From: Arthrobacter sp. AZCC_0090
Lineage (GTDB): Bacteria > Actinomycetota > Actinomycetes > Actinomycetales > Micrococcaceae
Direction of reading: 5' to 3'
NCBI RefSeq assembly: GCF_014207375.1
Contig: NZ_JACHEE010000001.1
Location: 453,708-517,707, forward strand
Length of the DNA stretch: 64,000 bases
The stretch's first letter is position 1. Every line of letters starts with the position of its first letter. Below the pieces are notes generated by a model. That model did no database searches. It saw only the letters and a list, made by a program, of their open reading frames with translations, and was not told the origin of the DNA. Both the position numbers and the translations under genes were made by a program. Shown one piece after another: positions 54,616-63,276 of this stretch.

Positions 54616-57600
54616 ATGATGAGCATGATCCTCCGGTGGGTCATCCAGTTCCGGTTTCTGGTCCTGGCATTGGCGGTGGGCATCCTTGGTTTCGGCTTCA
54701 CGAGCCTGCCGGGCATGGCAGTTGATGCCTTCCCGGAATTCGCCCCTCCACAGGTTGAAATCCAGACTGACGCCCTGGGGCTCTCCGCAGCGGAAGTTGA
54801 ACAGCTGATCACTTCCCCGATGGAGGCGGACCTGTTGAACGGTGTGGCCTGGGTGGAAGCCATTCATTCCAAATCCGTCCCGGGCCTGTCATCGATCCAG
54901 ATGGTGTTCAAGCCGGGGACCGACCTTTTTCGGGCCCGCCAGCTTGTGTCTGAACGTCTGACCCAGGCACGCGCGTTGCCGAACGTTTCTGCCGCGCCCG
55001 TCCTGATGCAGCCGCTCTCATCGACGAGCCGGGTCATGATGATTCGACTGACCTCCAAAGAGATGTCGGCCATTGACATGTCTGTTCTGGCCCGCTGGAC
55101 CATGAAGCCTGGCCTCCTCGCGGTGCCCGGCGTCGCGAACGTGGCTATTTGGGGACTCCGCGACCAGCAACTGCAGGTCCTGGTCGATCCTGAGCAACTT
55201 GAGGCCAAGGGCGTGACACTGGACGAGGTCATTACTACCACCGGCAACGCCGTGTGGGTGTCGCCCTTGAGTTACCTTGAGGCATCCACGCCCGGCACCG
55301 GCGGCTTTCTGGAGACCGACCACCAGCGGCTCGGAGTGCAGCACGTCCTGCCGATCACCACGCCGCAGGATCTGGGCCAAATCAGCCTAGAGGGGCCCGC
55401 CGGAAAACTGGTGTTGGGCGATGTCGCCCACGTCGTGACCGACCACCAGCCGCTGATCGGGGATGCACTGTCCGGCAAGGATGCCGAACTGCTCCTGGTC
55501 ATCGAGAAGTTCCCGGAGACGAACACGGGGGACGTGACCCGGGGCATCGATGATGCGCTCCATGCCCTCCAGCCGGGGCTGTCCGGCGTCACGATCGATA
55601 CGACCGTCTACCGACAAGCAGCGTTCATCCAAGAAGAGGTCGGCACGCTTGGTGTCGCACTGCTTGTCTCGCTGCTGCTGATAGTCACGATGTTTGGCGC
55701 GTTCCTCCGCTCCTGGCGCACCGCGGTCATCAGCCTGGTTACGATTCCGGCCTCCCTGACGGCGGCAGCCTTGGTGCTGTATCTGAGAGGCACCGGGATG
55801 AACACCATGGTCCTGGCCGGAATGATCCTGGCCTTGGCCGTCATCGTTGGTGACGTCGCCGAAGACCTCTATGGCGCAGTCCGCGCTGCCAGGGCTGGCA
55901 CCAGGTCCGGCGTCGCTGACTCGAGCGACACCTTGGTGACGGCGTCCCTGCGGGCAGTGCGAACGCCGATTCTCTACTCTCTGCTGATCATGGCGTTGTC
56001 TGTGCTGCCCGTGTTCTTCGTGCCTGGCGAGGACGGAGCGCTTTTCGGACCGTTACTCCTTTCCTACCTGCTCACCCTGGCTGTCGCGATGATCGTTGCG
56101 CTGACCATAACCACCGCGTTGGTCTTCGTCCTGCCCGTCGGTCGGACCACCGCAAGGGAAGGACGCCCACTGGGCCGGGTCCACAGCGGATACCGCCGCG
56201 CGCTAAGGCGGGTTCAGAGCCGATACGGCCGTGCCTTGTCCCGGGTGGAAGGAAAGGCACGGTGGGTTTTCGCGGGCGCCGCGGCCATCGCCCTCGCCGG
56301 ACTTGCGCTCGCGCCCCAGCTGGCCACTGGCCATCCGACGGTGCCCGTCCTGCCGGACAAGACCCTCGTGGTGCAGTGGAGTACGATCGCCGGCACATCA
56401 GACCAGGAAATGAGCCGGATCACTGATGCGGCCGCGCAAGAACTCCGGGCACTTCCCGGCGTGGCCAATGTGGGAGGACATGTCGGGCGCGCCATCACCT
56501 CGGACCAGGTGGGTGACATCAGCGCGGGAGAGCTCTGGGTGACCGTTTCCGCGGAGGCCTCCTACCGCGACACGGCAGCCGCTGTCCAGCGCGTTGTAGC
56601 TGGGTACCCAGGGTTGACCGGCAAAGTATCCACGTACCCGCAGGAGAAGATCGACCAGATCCATGAGGCCGCCGACCCCGGGTTCACGGTCCGGGTTTAC
56701 GGCCTGGATATGGCCACGCTCCGCCAGAAGGCAGAGGAGGTGCGGCAAATCCTGGCTCGGACCGGCGGCGTCGTCAATCCCCATGTCGATGCGCCCGCCC
56801 AACAACCAATCGTCGAGGTCCAGGTTGACCTTGCCGCGGCCCAGAAGGCGGGCGTTATCCCAGGCGATGTCAGGCGCGCGGCCGCTGCCCTGCTGCAGGG
56901 AATCGAAGTCGGCAACATCTACCAGCAACAAAAAGTCTTCTCGGTGATCGTCAAAGGCACCCCGTCCACCAGGAACAGCCTCACCAGCGTCCGCGAGCTC
57001 CTGATCGACACCCCAAGTGGCGGGCACGTACGCCTCGGCGACGTTGCCCGAGTCAACATGGTCGGGAACGAGGCGGTCATTCTGCACGATGACACCTCGC
57101 GCCGGATCGATGTGAAGGCTGAGATTCAGGGGCGCGCGCTCAACGACGTGCAGCAGGACATCGAGAAGGGCCTGCAGCAACTGCAGTTCCCGCTCTCGTA
57201 CCATGCGGAAATCCTCACCCAGTACGCAGAGCAACAAAATAGCGCCCGGTGGCTGTGGCTGCTGGCGGCGGTCGCTGCGGCCGGAATCCTCGTGCTTCTC
57301 CAGACGGCGCTGGGAAGCTGGCGGCTAGGTGCCGCGGTCTTCCTGGGCCTGATTGCGGCGCTCTCGGGCGGGGTGCTCGCCGCCCAAATGACGGGCGGAA
57401 TCAACTCCTTGATCTCGCTTCCTGCCTTCTCCGCCGTCCTGGGCATCGCTGTGCGTGGTTCCATCCTCCTGATATGGCACGCCCGAAGCTTGGGGTCTGA
57501 GGGCAGGGAGACATACGGATCCGCGCTCGTGGTCCGAGGCGCGCGGGACCGGTTGATTCCCGTTCTGATGTCGGCCCTAATGACGGGGCTGGCGCTGTTG

Positions 57601-57804
57601 CCGCTCGTGCTCCTCGGCGGCGTGGTCGGAAGGGAACTCATCCAACCGCTCGCCGTCATCATCTGGGGCGGGTTGCTGACCACGACTCCTTTCCTGCTAT
57701 TCGTCTTGCCCGCATTGTTGCTTCGATTCGGACTGGAACGGGCGCCTAGGACCGCAACCCGGAACGATTCTCTGCTCCGGGCACAGAGCGAGGATGCACC
57801 ATGA
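54616..57804 (+). CDS. RND efflux permease (CusA-like) with degenerate proton-relay motifs
   Basis: This 1062-residue RND-superfamily pump resembles CusA/CzcA heavy-metal efflux proteins, with two six-helix halves and large periplasmic-type loops. Early motifs DAFPEFAPPQVEIQT and QPLSSTSRVMMIRL match the paralogue downstream. In helix 4 the usual VDDA reads VGDV (Gly412, Asp413), and in helix 10/11 the RNG motif reads RGS (947-949). Both are intact in the second pump. The start may be the ATG at 54616 or 54622 (MSMILRW). Its stop overlaps the mini-adaptor gene (ATGA). Confidence 0.9.
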   Translation: MMSMILRWVIQFRFLVLALAVGILGFGFTSLPGMAVDAFPEFAPPQVEIQTDALGLSAAEVEQLITSPMEADLLNGVAWVEAIHSKSVPGLSSIQMVFKPGTDLFRARQLVSERLTQARALPNVSAAPVLMQPLSSTSRVMMIRLTSKEMSAIDMSVLARWTMKPGLLAVPGVANVAIWGLRDQQLQVLVDPEQLEAKGVTLDEVITTTGNAVWVSPLSYLEASTPGTGGFLETDHQRLGVQHVLPITTPQDLGQISLEGPAGKLVLGDVAHVVTDHQPLIGDALSGKDAELLLVIEKFPETNTGDVTRGIDDALHALQPGLSGVTIDTTVYRQAAFIQEEVGTLGVALLVSLLLIVTMFGAFLRSWRTAVISLVTIPASLTAAALVLYLRGTGMNTMVLAGMILALAVIVGDVAEDLYGAVRAARAGTRSGVADSSDTLVTASLRAVRTPILYSLLIMALSVLPVFFVPGEDGALFGPLLLSYLLTLAVAMIVALTITTALVFVLPVGRTTAREGRPLGRVHSGYRRALRRVQSRYGRALSRVEGKARWVFAGAAAIALAGLALAPQLATGHPTVPVLPDKTLVVQWSTIAGTSDQEMSRITDAAAQELRALPGVANVGGHVGRAITSDQVGDISAGELWVTVSAEASYRDTAAAVQRVVAGYPGLTGKVSTYPQEKIDQIHEAADPGFTVRVYGLDMATLRQKAEEVRQILARTGGVVNPHVDAPAQQPIVEVQVDLAAAQKAGVIPGDVRRAAAALLQGIEVGNIYQQQKVFSVIVKGTPSTRNSLTSVRELLIDTPSGGHVRLGDVARVNMVGNEAVILHDDTSRRIDVKAEIQGRALNDVQQDIEKGLQQLQFPLSYHAEILTQYAEQQNSARWLWLLAAVAAAGILVLLQTALGSWRLGAAVFLGLIAALSGGVLAAQMTGGINSLISLPAFSAVLGIAVRGSILLIWHARSLGSEGRETYGSALVVRGARDRLIPVLMSALMTGLALLPLVLLGGVVGRELIQPLAVIIWGGLLTTTPFLLFVLPALLLRFGLERAPRTATRNDSLLRAQSEDAP

Positions 57805-58265
57805 AAAAGCTAGCTTCCCGACGGCGCCACATCATCAAGCTCCTGATCGCTCTGGTGGTGGCCGCGTTCCTGACGCTGTCGCTGCCGGCCTGTTCCCAGC
57901 CGCAAGCCGAAGCCGTGTCTGCCGCAGACACCCCTGCCACCTTGGAAGAAGTCCCGGGGACGGACCTGCACCGCATCACCCTGACGGAACGCGCCGTCGA
58001 ACGGCTGGGGCTGAAAACCGGTATGGCTGCGTCTGGTCCGCAGGGGAAGCTGACCGTCCCCTACGGGGCGATCCTGTACGACAGCCAGGGCAAGACCTGG
58101 GTCTACACAAATCCGGAGCTCCGTGTGTATGTCCGCCAGGCGGTAAGTATCGAGCGAATCGCCGGCGAAGCCGCCTTGCTGCGAGAGGGTCCGCCGGTCG
58201 GCACGGTGGTGGTAACGCTAGGGGCCGAGGAACTGTTCGGCGAGGAATTCGATACGGCCCACTGA
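57801..58265 (+). CDS. Lipoprotein mini-adaptor (membrane-proximal domain of an RND adaptor)
   Basis: This 154-residue lipoprotein has a signal with LSLPAC and a short domain that matches the C-terminal membrane-proximal part of CusB/CzcB-type adaptors: VPYGAILYDSQGKTWVYTN, YVRQAVSIERIAG and GTVVVTLGAEELFGEEFD. The lipoyl, hairpin and barrel regions of full adaptors are absent, which suits a monoderm with no outer membrane channel. Start and stop overlap or nearly touch both RND genes, so all three are translated together. Confidence 0.85.
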   Translation: MKKLASRRRHIIKLLIALVVAAFLTLSLPACSQPQAEAVSAADTPATLEEVPGTDLHRITLTERAVERLGLKTGMAASGPQGKLTVPYGAILYDSQGKTWVYTNPELRVYVRQAVSIERIAGEAALLREGPPVGTVVVTLGAEELFGEEFDTAH

Positions 58266-58266
58266 G

Positions 58267-61200
58267 ATGCGTTGGATCATAGGCATCAGCCTCAAATTCA
58301 GGACGGTGGTTGTTGCCTTGGCCTGCGCAGGGATGCTGTTGGGCTCCGTCCAGTTGAGCTCAGCGTCCATCGATGTTTTTCCGGAATTCGCGCCCCCGCG
58401 CGTGGAAATCCAGACCGCCTGCCTAGGCCTGACCGCGCAGGAAGTGGAAGAGCTGGTCAGCGTCCCGATCGAGGCTTCCCTGAGCGGCATGCCCGGCCTG
58501 GACGAGCTGCGCTCCAAGTCCGTGCCCCAGCTGTCCTCGATCGTGCTCGTCTTCAAGCAGGGTACCGATCTGCTGAACGCCCGCCAGGTGGTCTCTGAAC
58601 GGATGGCGGCAGTGACCTCCGCTCTGCCCACCTGGGCGGCTCCGCCGGTCATGCTTCAGCCTTTGTCGTCGACGAGCCGCGTGATGAAGATCGGCATGAC
58701 CTCCGCCAACCGGTCGCTGATCGAGATGTCCATGCTCTCTTACTGGACGATCCGCGCCCGGTTGCTCCGGGTGCCCGGGGTGGCCAACGTCGCCATCTGG
58801 GGTGAACGGCTCCAGATGCTGCAGGTCCAGGTGCAGCCGGACCGGCTCAAGGCCGAAAACGTTTCCCTCAACGAGGTCATGGAAGTCACCGCCGGAGCCG
58901 TGGACGCCGGCCTACTGAAGTATTCCCCCGGCCGGTTCATCGGTACAGGAGGCTTTATTGACGGTCCCAACCAGAGAATGGGCGTCCAGCATGTCCAAGC
59001 GGTTTCCAGCCCCGAGGACCTTGCGCAAGTCACTATCAGGGAAAAGGACGGCGTCGCGCTGCACTTGGGCGACGTGGCCAAGGTCGTGGAGGACCACCAG
59101 CCGCTCATCGGCGACGCGGTGATCAACAACGGGCACGGGCTCATGCTCATCGTCGAGAAACTCCCCTGGGGAAACACCCTCGATGTGACGAAGGGAGTTG
59201 AGGACGCCCTCCGCCAGCTCCAGCCAGGGTTGAGTGGAATCACCTTTGACACCACCATCTTCCGTCCGGCGAGCTTCATCGAGGAGGCGATTTCCAACCT
59301 CAGCCTCGCTCTCCTCCTGGGCTGCCTATTGGTAGTCATGATCCTCGGTGCTTTCCTCTTCCAGTGGCGGACAGCGTTGATCAGTCTCGTAGCCATTCCG
59401 CTCTCCCTCCTGACGGCGGCGCTCGTCCTGTACTTCACGGCGAGCTCCATCAACACCATGGTCCTGGCGGGGCTGGTCATCGCAGTGGGTGTCGTCGTCG
59501 ACGACGCGATCATCGACGTCGAAAACATCATGCGCCGGCTCAGACAGCACCGGGCCCTGGGCGGCGAGGAATCAACGGCCTCGGTGGTGCTCAGGGCCTC
59601 CTTGGAAATGCGAAGTCCCATTGTCTACGCGACCTTGATTATCGTCGTCGCGGCCGTTCCCATTTTCTTCCTCGACGGACTGACCGGTGTCTTTTTCCGG
59701 CCGCTGGCTGTCTCCTATACCTTGGCCGTCCTCGCCTCGATGCTTGTCGCGCTGACGGTGACACCGGCGCTGGCACTGATTCTGCTCGGCAAGGCGAAAC
59801 TGGAGCAGCGCGATCCTCCCCTGGTCCGGGTGCTCAAACGCGCATATCACGCCGCTTTGTCCCGAACCATGAATCGGCCCCGCTACGGCTACGCCTGTTT
59901 CGGCGCCATCGCGCTGGCGGGTCTGGCGATCGCTCCCCTGATGGGCCAGTCCTTGTTCCCCACCTTCAAGGAACGCGACTTCCTGATGCACTGGGTCTCA
60001 GAGCCCGGCACATCGGCAGCAGAGGAATACCGCATCTCACAACGGGGCTGCGAGGAGCTCCTCAAGGTGCCCGGAGTCCTGAACTGTGGAACACACATAG
60101 GCCAAGCGTTCACCGCAGACGAGATCGTCGGCGTCAACGCCGGGGAAAACTGGATCAGCATCGACCGCCACGCTGACTACGAAAAAACGGTGGCAGCTGT
60201 CCAGGAGGTTGTCGACGGCTATCCGGGCCTGCACCGCGACGTCCAGACCTACCTGAAAGAGAGAATCGAAGAGGTCCTGACCGGGGCCAGCGAACCAATC
60301 CTGGTCCGGGTCTACGGGGATGACCTGAACGTGCTTCGGGACCAGGCCCAAAAGATCAAATCCATCCTTGACCACATCCCGGGCACCAATGAACCCCATG
60401 TTTCCCTGGAAGTCGAGGTACCGCAGATTACGGTCAAGGTGGACCTTGCCGCGGCGCAAAAGTACGGGCTGAAACCCGGCGACGTCCGGCGGGCAGCCGC
60501 GACACTCGTAGCCGGGGAAGAGGTAGGCGACGTCTTCCGGGACGGACGTGCCTATGACGTGCAGGTTTGGAGCACACCTGAGACCCGCGCCAGCGTCACC
60601 AGCATCGAAGACCTGCCGCTCGACACCCCCAGCGGACAGCGCGTCCGGCTGGCCGACGTCGCCGCTGTCCGTGTGCAAGCGACACCCAACCTCATTGACC
60701 GCACGAACGGATCCCGCCGCGTTGAGGTCGGTTCCTTTATCGATCAGGGGGCGGACCTCGGGACAGTTGTCCGCACGCTACAGGAACGCCTCGAAGAGAT
60801 GAACCTGCCGCCCGGCTATAGCGTCCAACTCCTCGGTGAGTACACGGAACGCCAGGCGGCCACCGAACGCCTGACGATCTTCGCCATAGCGGCCCTTGCA
60901 CTGATCTTCCTGTTCCTGCAGGCATCGTTCCGGAGCTGGCGGCTGGCCCTGCTTGCGCTGCTGACGCTCCCGATAGCCCTGGTCGGCGGGGTTTTCGCCG
61001 CCTACATCACCGGCGGGGTCCTCTCGCTCGGCTCACTCGTCGGGTTCCTCACGGTCATGGGCATCGCAGCCCGCAACGGGATCCTGCTCATCAGCCACTG
61101 CCAGCATCTGGAAAGGAACGAGGACGAAGCCTTCGGCCGCGCGCTCGTGTTGCGCGGAGCTGCGGAACGGCTTTCCCCGATCCTCATGACCACCTTGGCT

Positions 61201-61461
61201 ACCGGACTTGCCCTCGTGCCCTTGGTGGTCATGGGAAATATCCCGGGCCATGAAATCGAACACCCGATGGCCGTGGTCATTCTGGGCGGACTCGTCACGT
61301 CCACACTGCTCAATTTGTTCATTGTTCCTTCGCTCTACCTTCGCTTCGCCAAAGCAGGGTCCATCCCGAGCGGAGCTTCACGCGTGGCGAGGAAGGGATC
61401 GGCGCTAATTTCCCGGAGATTCAGGCGAATGATTCCTTCCCGAGCTCAGGAAACTAGCTAG
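58267..61461 (+). CDS. RND efflux permease (CusA-like), intact motifs
   Basis: This 1064-residue RND pump is the paralogue of the gene at 54616. The early motif is DVFPEFAPPRVEIQT. The helix 4 proton-relay motif VVVDDAIIDVENIM (Asp412, Asp413) and the RNG motif (ARNGILLISH, Asn937) are intact, so it should couple to proton influx. The ATG lies two bases after the mini-adaptor stop. The substrate is unknown: the CusA/CzcA group exports metal ions, but the actinobacterial branch may move other compounds. Confidence 0.92.
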   Translation: MRWIIGISLKFRTVVVALACAGMLLGSVQLSSASIDVFPEFAPPRVEIQTACLGLTAQEVEELVSVPIEASLSGMPGLDELRSKSVPQLSSIVLVFKQGTDLLNARQVVSERMAAVTSALPTWAAPPVMLQPLSSTSRVMKIGMTSANRSLIEMSMLSYWTIRARLLRVPGVANVAIWGERLQMLQVQVQPDRLKAENVSLNEVMEVTAGAVDAGLLKYSPGRFIGTGGFIDGPNQRMGVQHVQAVSSPEDLAQVTIREKDGVALHLGDVAKVVEDHQPLIGDAVINNGHGLMLIVEKLPWGNTLDVTKGVEDALRQLQPGLSGITFDTTIFRPASFIEEAISNLSLALLLGCLLVVMILGAFLFQWRTALISLVAIPLSLLTAALVLYFTASSINTMVLAGLVIAVGVVVDDAIIDVENIMRRLRQHRALGGEESTASVVLRASLEMRSPIVYATLIIVVAAVPIFFLDGLTGVFFRPLAVSYTLAVLASMLVALTVTPALALILLGKAKLEQRDPPLVRVLKRAYHAALSRTMNRPRYGYACFGAIALAGLAIAPLMGQSLFPTFKERDFLMHWVSEPGTSAAEEYRISQRGCEELLKVPGVLNCGTHIGQAFTADEIVGVNAGENWISIDRHADYEKTVAAVQEVVDGYPGLHRDVQTYLKERIEEVLTGASEPILVRVYGDDLNVLRDQAQKIKSILDHIPGTNEPHVSLEVEVPQITVKVDLAAAQKYGLKPGDVRRAAATLVAGEEVGDVFRDGRAYDVQVWSTPETRASVTSIEDLPLDTPSGQRVRLADVAAVRVQATPNLIDRTNGSRRVEVGSFIDQGADLGTVVRTLQERLEEMNLPPGYSVQLLGEYTERQAATERLTIFAIAALALIFLFLQASFRSWRLALLALLTLPIALVGGVFAAYITGGVLSLGSLVGFLTVMGIAARNGILLISHCQHLERNEDEAFGRALVLRGAAERLSPILMTTLATGLALVPLVVMGNIPGHEIEHPMAVVILGGLVTSTLLNLFIVPSLYLRFAKAGSIPSGASRVARKGSALISRRFRRMIPSRAQETS

Positions 61462-61533
61462 CCAAGTGTGTCTGCCGGAGTCGTGCACCGGCGACGGCAC
61501 TATTTTGTCGGTGCCTCCTGCGATGCTGTGGGT

Positions 61534-62678
61534 ATGGACGGAAGGACAGCCAGGATTACGGACAGCAGGGCCGTGGAGGCCGTTGCCGCGTCCGTTGCCG
61601 CGCTTGCTGCCTTCACCGGCTCCGCTGGTTCCTCCGAAAGACACCGATCCGACACGCACCTGGCGGGAACGCCACCACCGGGTCAGCATCGAAGAACGCC
61701 ACGCCAAAAGAACCTCGGACCGGCGGGTCGAATACCTCCCGGACCGTGACGGCATGGCATGGATCTCCACCTTCCTCCCGGCAGCCACCGCGGCCGGGAT
61801 CTGGGACCGGACCACCGCCGCCGCCCGCCCCCTCCAAAGCCCGGCCGAAACCCGGACCCTCGCCCAGCTCCGCGCCGACATCACCGCCACCTGGCTCCTC
61901 ACCAACAACACCCCCGGCGCCACCGCCGCAATGCCCGACGGCGGCCTGCCCGACGGCGGCACGGGAGCCGGCGGGGCGGGGCGTGTCCCGTCCCCTGCGG
62001 GCGCAGGTCCTGGTCACCGTCCCGGTCCTGTCCCTGCTGGGCGCCACGGACGAACCGGCTATGCTGGACGGCTACGGGCCCATCCCGCCGTCCATCGCCC
62101 GCCGCCTGGTCACCGACGGCGCCGACTCCCTCCACCGCGTCCTGACCGACCCCCGTGACGGCGCCCCGCTGGAAATCGGACGCACCAGCTACCGCATCAC
62201 CAAGGCCATGCGCCAATGGCTCCGGCTCCGCGACGGCAAATGCCCCCTCCCCGGCTGCAACAACCACTCCCTCGACAACGAAGCAGACCACCTCCTGGCC
62301 TGGGCCCACGGAGGCACCACCGGCATCTCCAACCTCGGCCAACCCTGCCCCAAACACCGCCGCCTCAAACACCGGTCCGCATGGAGCCCCACCACGGCCA
62401 GCAAGCACAACCCACCAGGGTGGACATCCCCCTCACAACGGCACTACCCCACCGAACACCAGGACTGGGAACCACCCCACTGGCCACCCCACATCCCGAT
62501 CACGACCACCGACACACACCCGGACCAAGACCTGCCAGACCTGTCCCCGGACCCCTTCCCCGACTGGCACTCATTCACAGCCGCACATCCATGGCCTGCC
62601 GCCGGCACGGACAATCCGCGCCGGCCTGCCCAACTGAAGGACCCCCTCACGGAACGCGGCGCGTTCCAAGGTGCCTGA
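61534..62678 (+). pseudogene. Decayed DUF222/HNH endonuclease gene
   Basis: Three reading frames carry parts of one DUF222/HNH protein. The N-terminus MDGRTARITDSRAVEAVAAS is in the first frame at 61534. The middle DUF222 end (HHRVSIEERHAKRTSDRRVE, FLPAATAAGIWDR) is in a second, after an internal loss of roughly 150-200 residues. The C-terminus is in a third frame, after a likely one-base change in the G-run at 61973-61981. It resumes GVSRPLRAQVLVTVPVLSLLG and holds the HNH zinc region CPLPGCNNHSLDNEADHLLAW and CPKHRRLKH. Such genes are multicopy in Micrococcaceae, often as remnants. Confidence 0.82.
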
Positions 62679-62718
62679 AGATGAACTCCTGACAATGGTG
62701 CGACCAGTACTCGCAGCT

Positions 62719-63231
62719 TCAATCCGTTTCGTCGGGAGTATTGGGAGCGACGTCTGGCTCGAGGCCGTTGTCTCTCAGATACCTCAGCGCACGCTCGATG
62801 GCGTCGATCTTCCGCTTCAGGTCCTTGATTGCCGGTGCCGACTCGTCGGAGAACTCGTCGAGCCGCTCATGTTCACGCCGCACCTCGATCTCGGTCTCAA
62901 CCAGGTTTCTCCACGCGGCCCGATCTTGATCGAGGTGTTGCCGTTGCCGCAGAATTGCCACTGTCAGTTGGCGAGTAACGACAGCTTCGAGAGTTTCAAC
63001 ACTGGTTTCTGGGCTGGCAAGGCTGAAGGCGATGCCGCCGCCACCCGCAGTGATGAGGGTTCCCGCTGTCAAGAGGCCCCCGACCATACCGCCGGGCCCA
63101 AAGGTGGCCAGTGCGCTGGTGATCGCTGCAGCTCCGGCAAGACCGGCGCCCGCAGCAAGCGCTAGGCCGCCAGTAGCCACGACAATCGCCGCCGCGCCGG
63201 CACCCAGTGCGCCCCATTTGATCCAGTTCAC
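62719..63231 (-). CDS. Hypothetical protein with Gly/Ala-rich hydrophobic segment
   Basis: This 170-residue protein has a very Gly/Ala-rich hydrophobic N-terminal half (ALGAGAAAIVVATGGLALA and GPGGMVGGLLTAGTLITAG) followed by a charged, helical C-terminal region ending RYLRDNGLEPDVAPNTPDETD. The GTG at 63231 has a poor binding site. The frame is open about 100 bases further upstream with plausible coding (FTAAKRAQEALSGG), so its 5' end may be cut by the neighbouring YhcG segment. No family is recognised. Confidence 0.45.
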   Translation of the reverse strand: MNWIKWGALGAGAAAIVVATGGLALAAGAGLAGAAAITSALATFGPGGMVGGLLTAGTLITAGGGGIAFSLASPETSVETLEAVVTRQLTVAILRQRQHLDQDRAAWRNLVETEIEVRREHERLDEFSDESAPAIKDLKRKIDAIERALRYLRDNGLEPDVAPNTPDETD

Positions 63232-63276
63232 TCCTCGGCCGCCGCTGAGTGCCTCCTGCGCACGTTTGGCGGCCGT

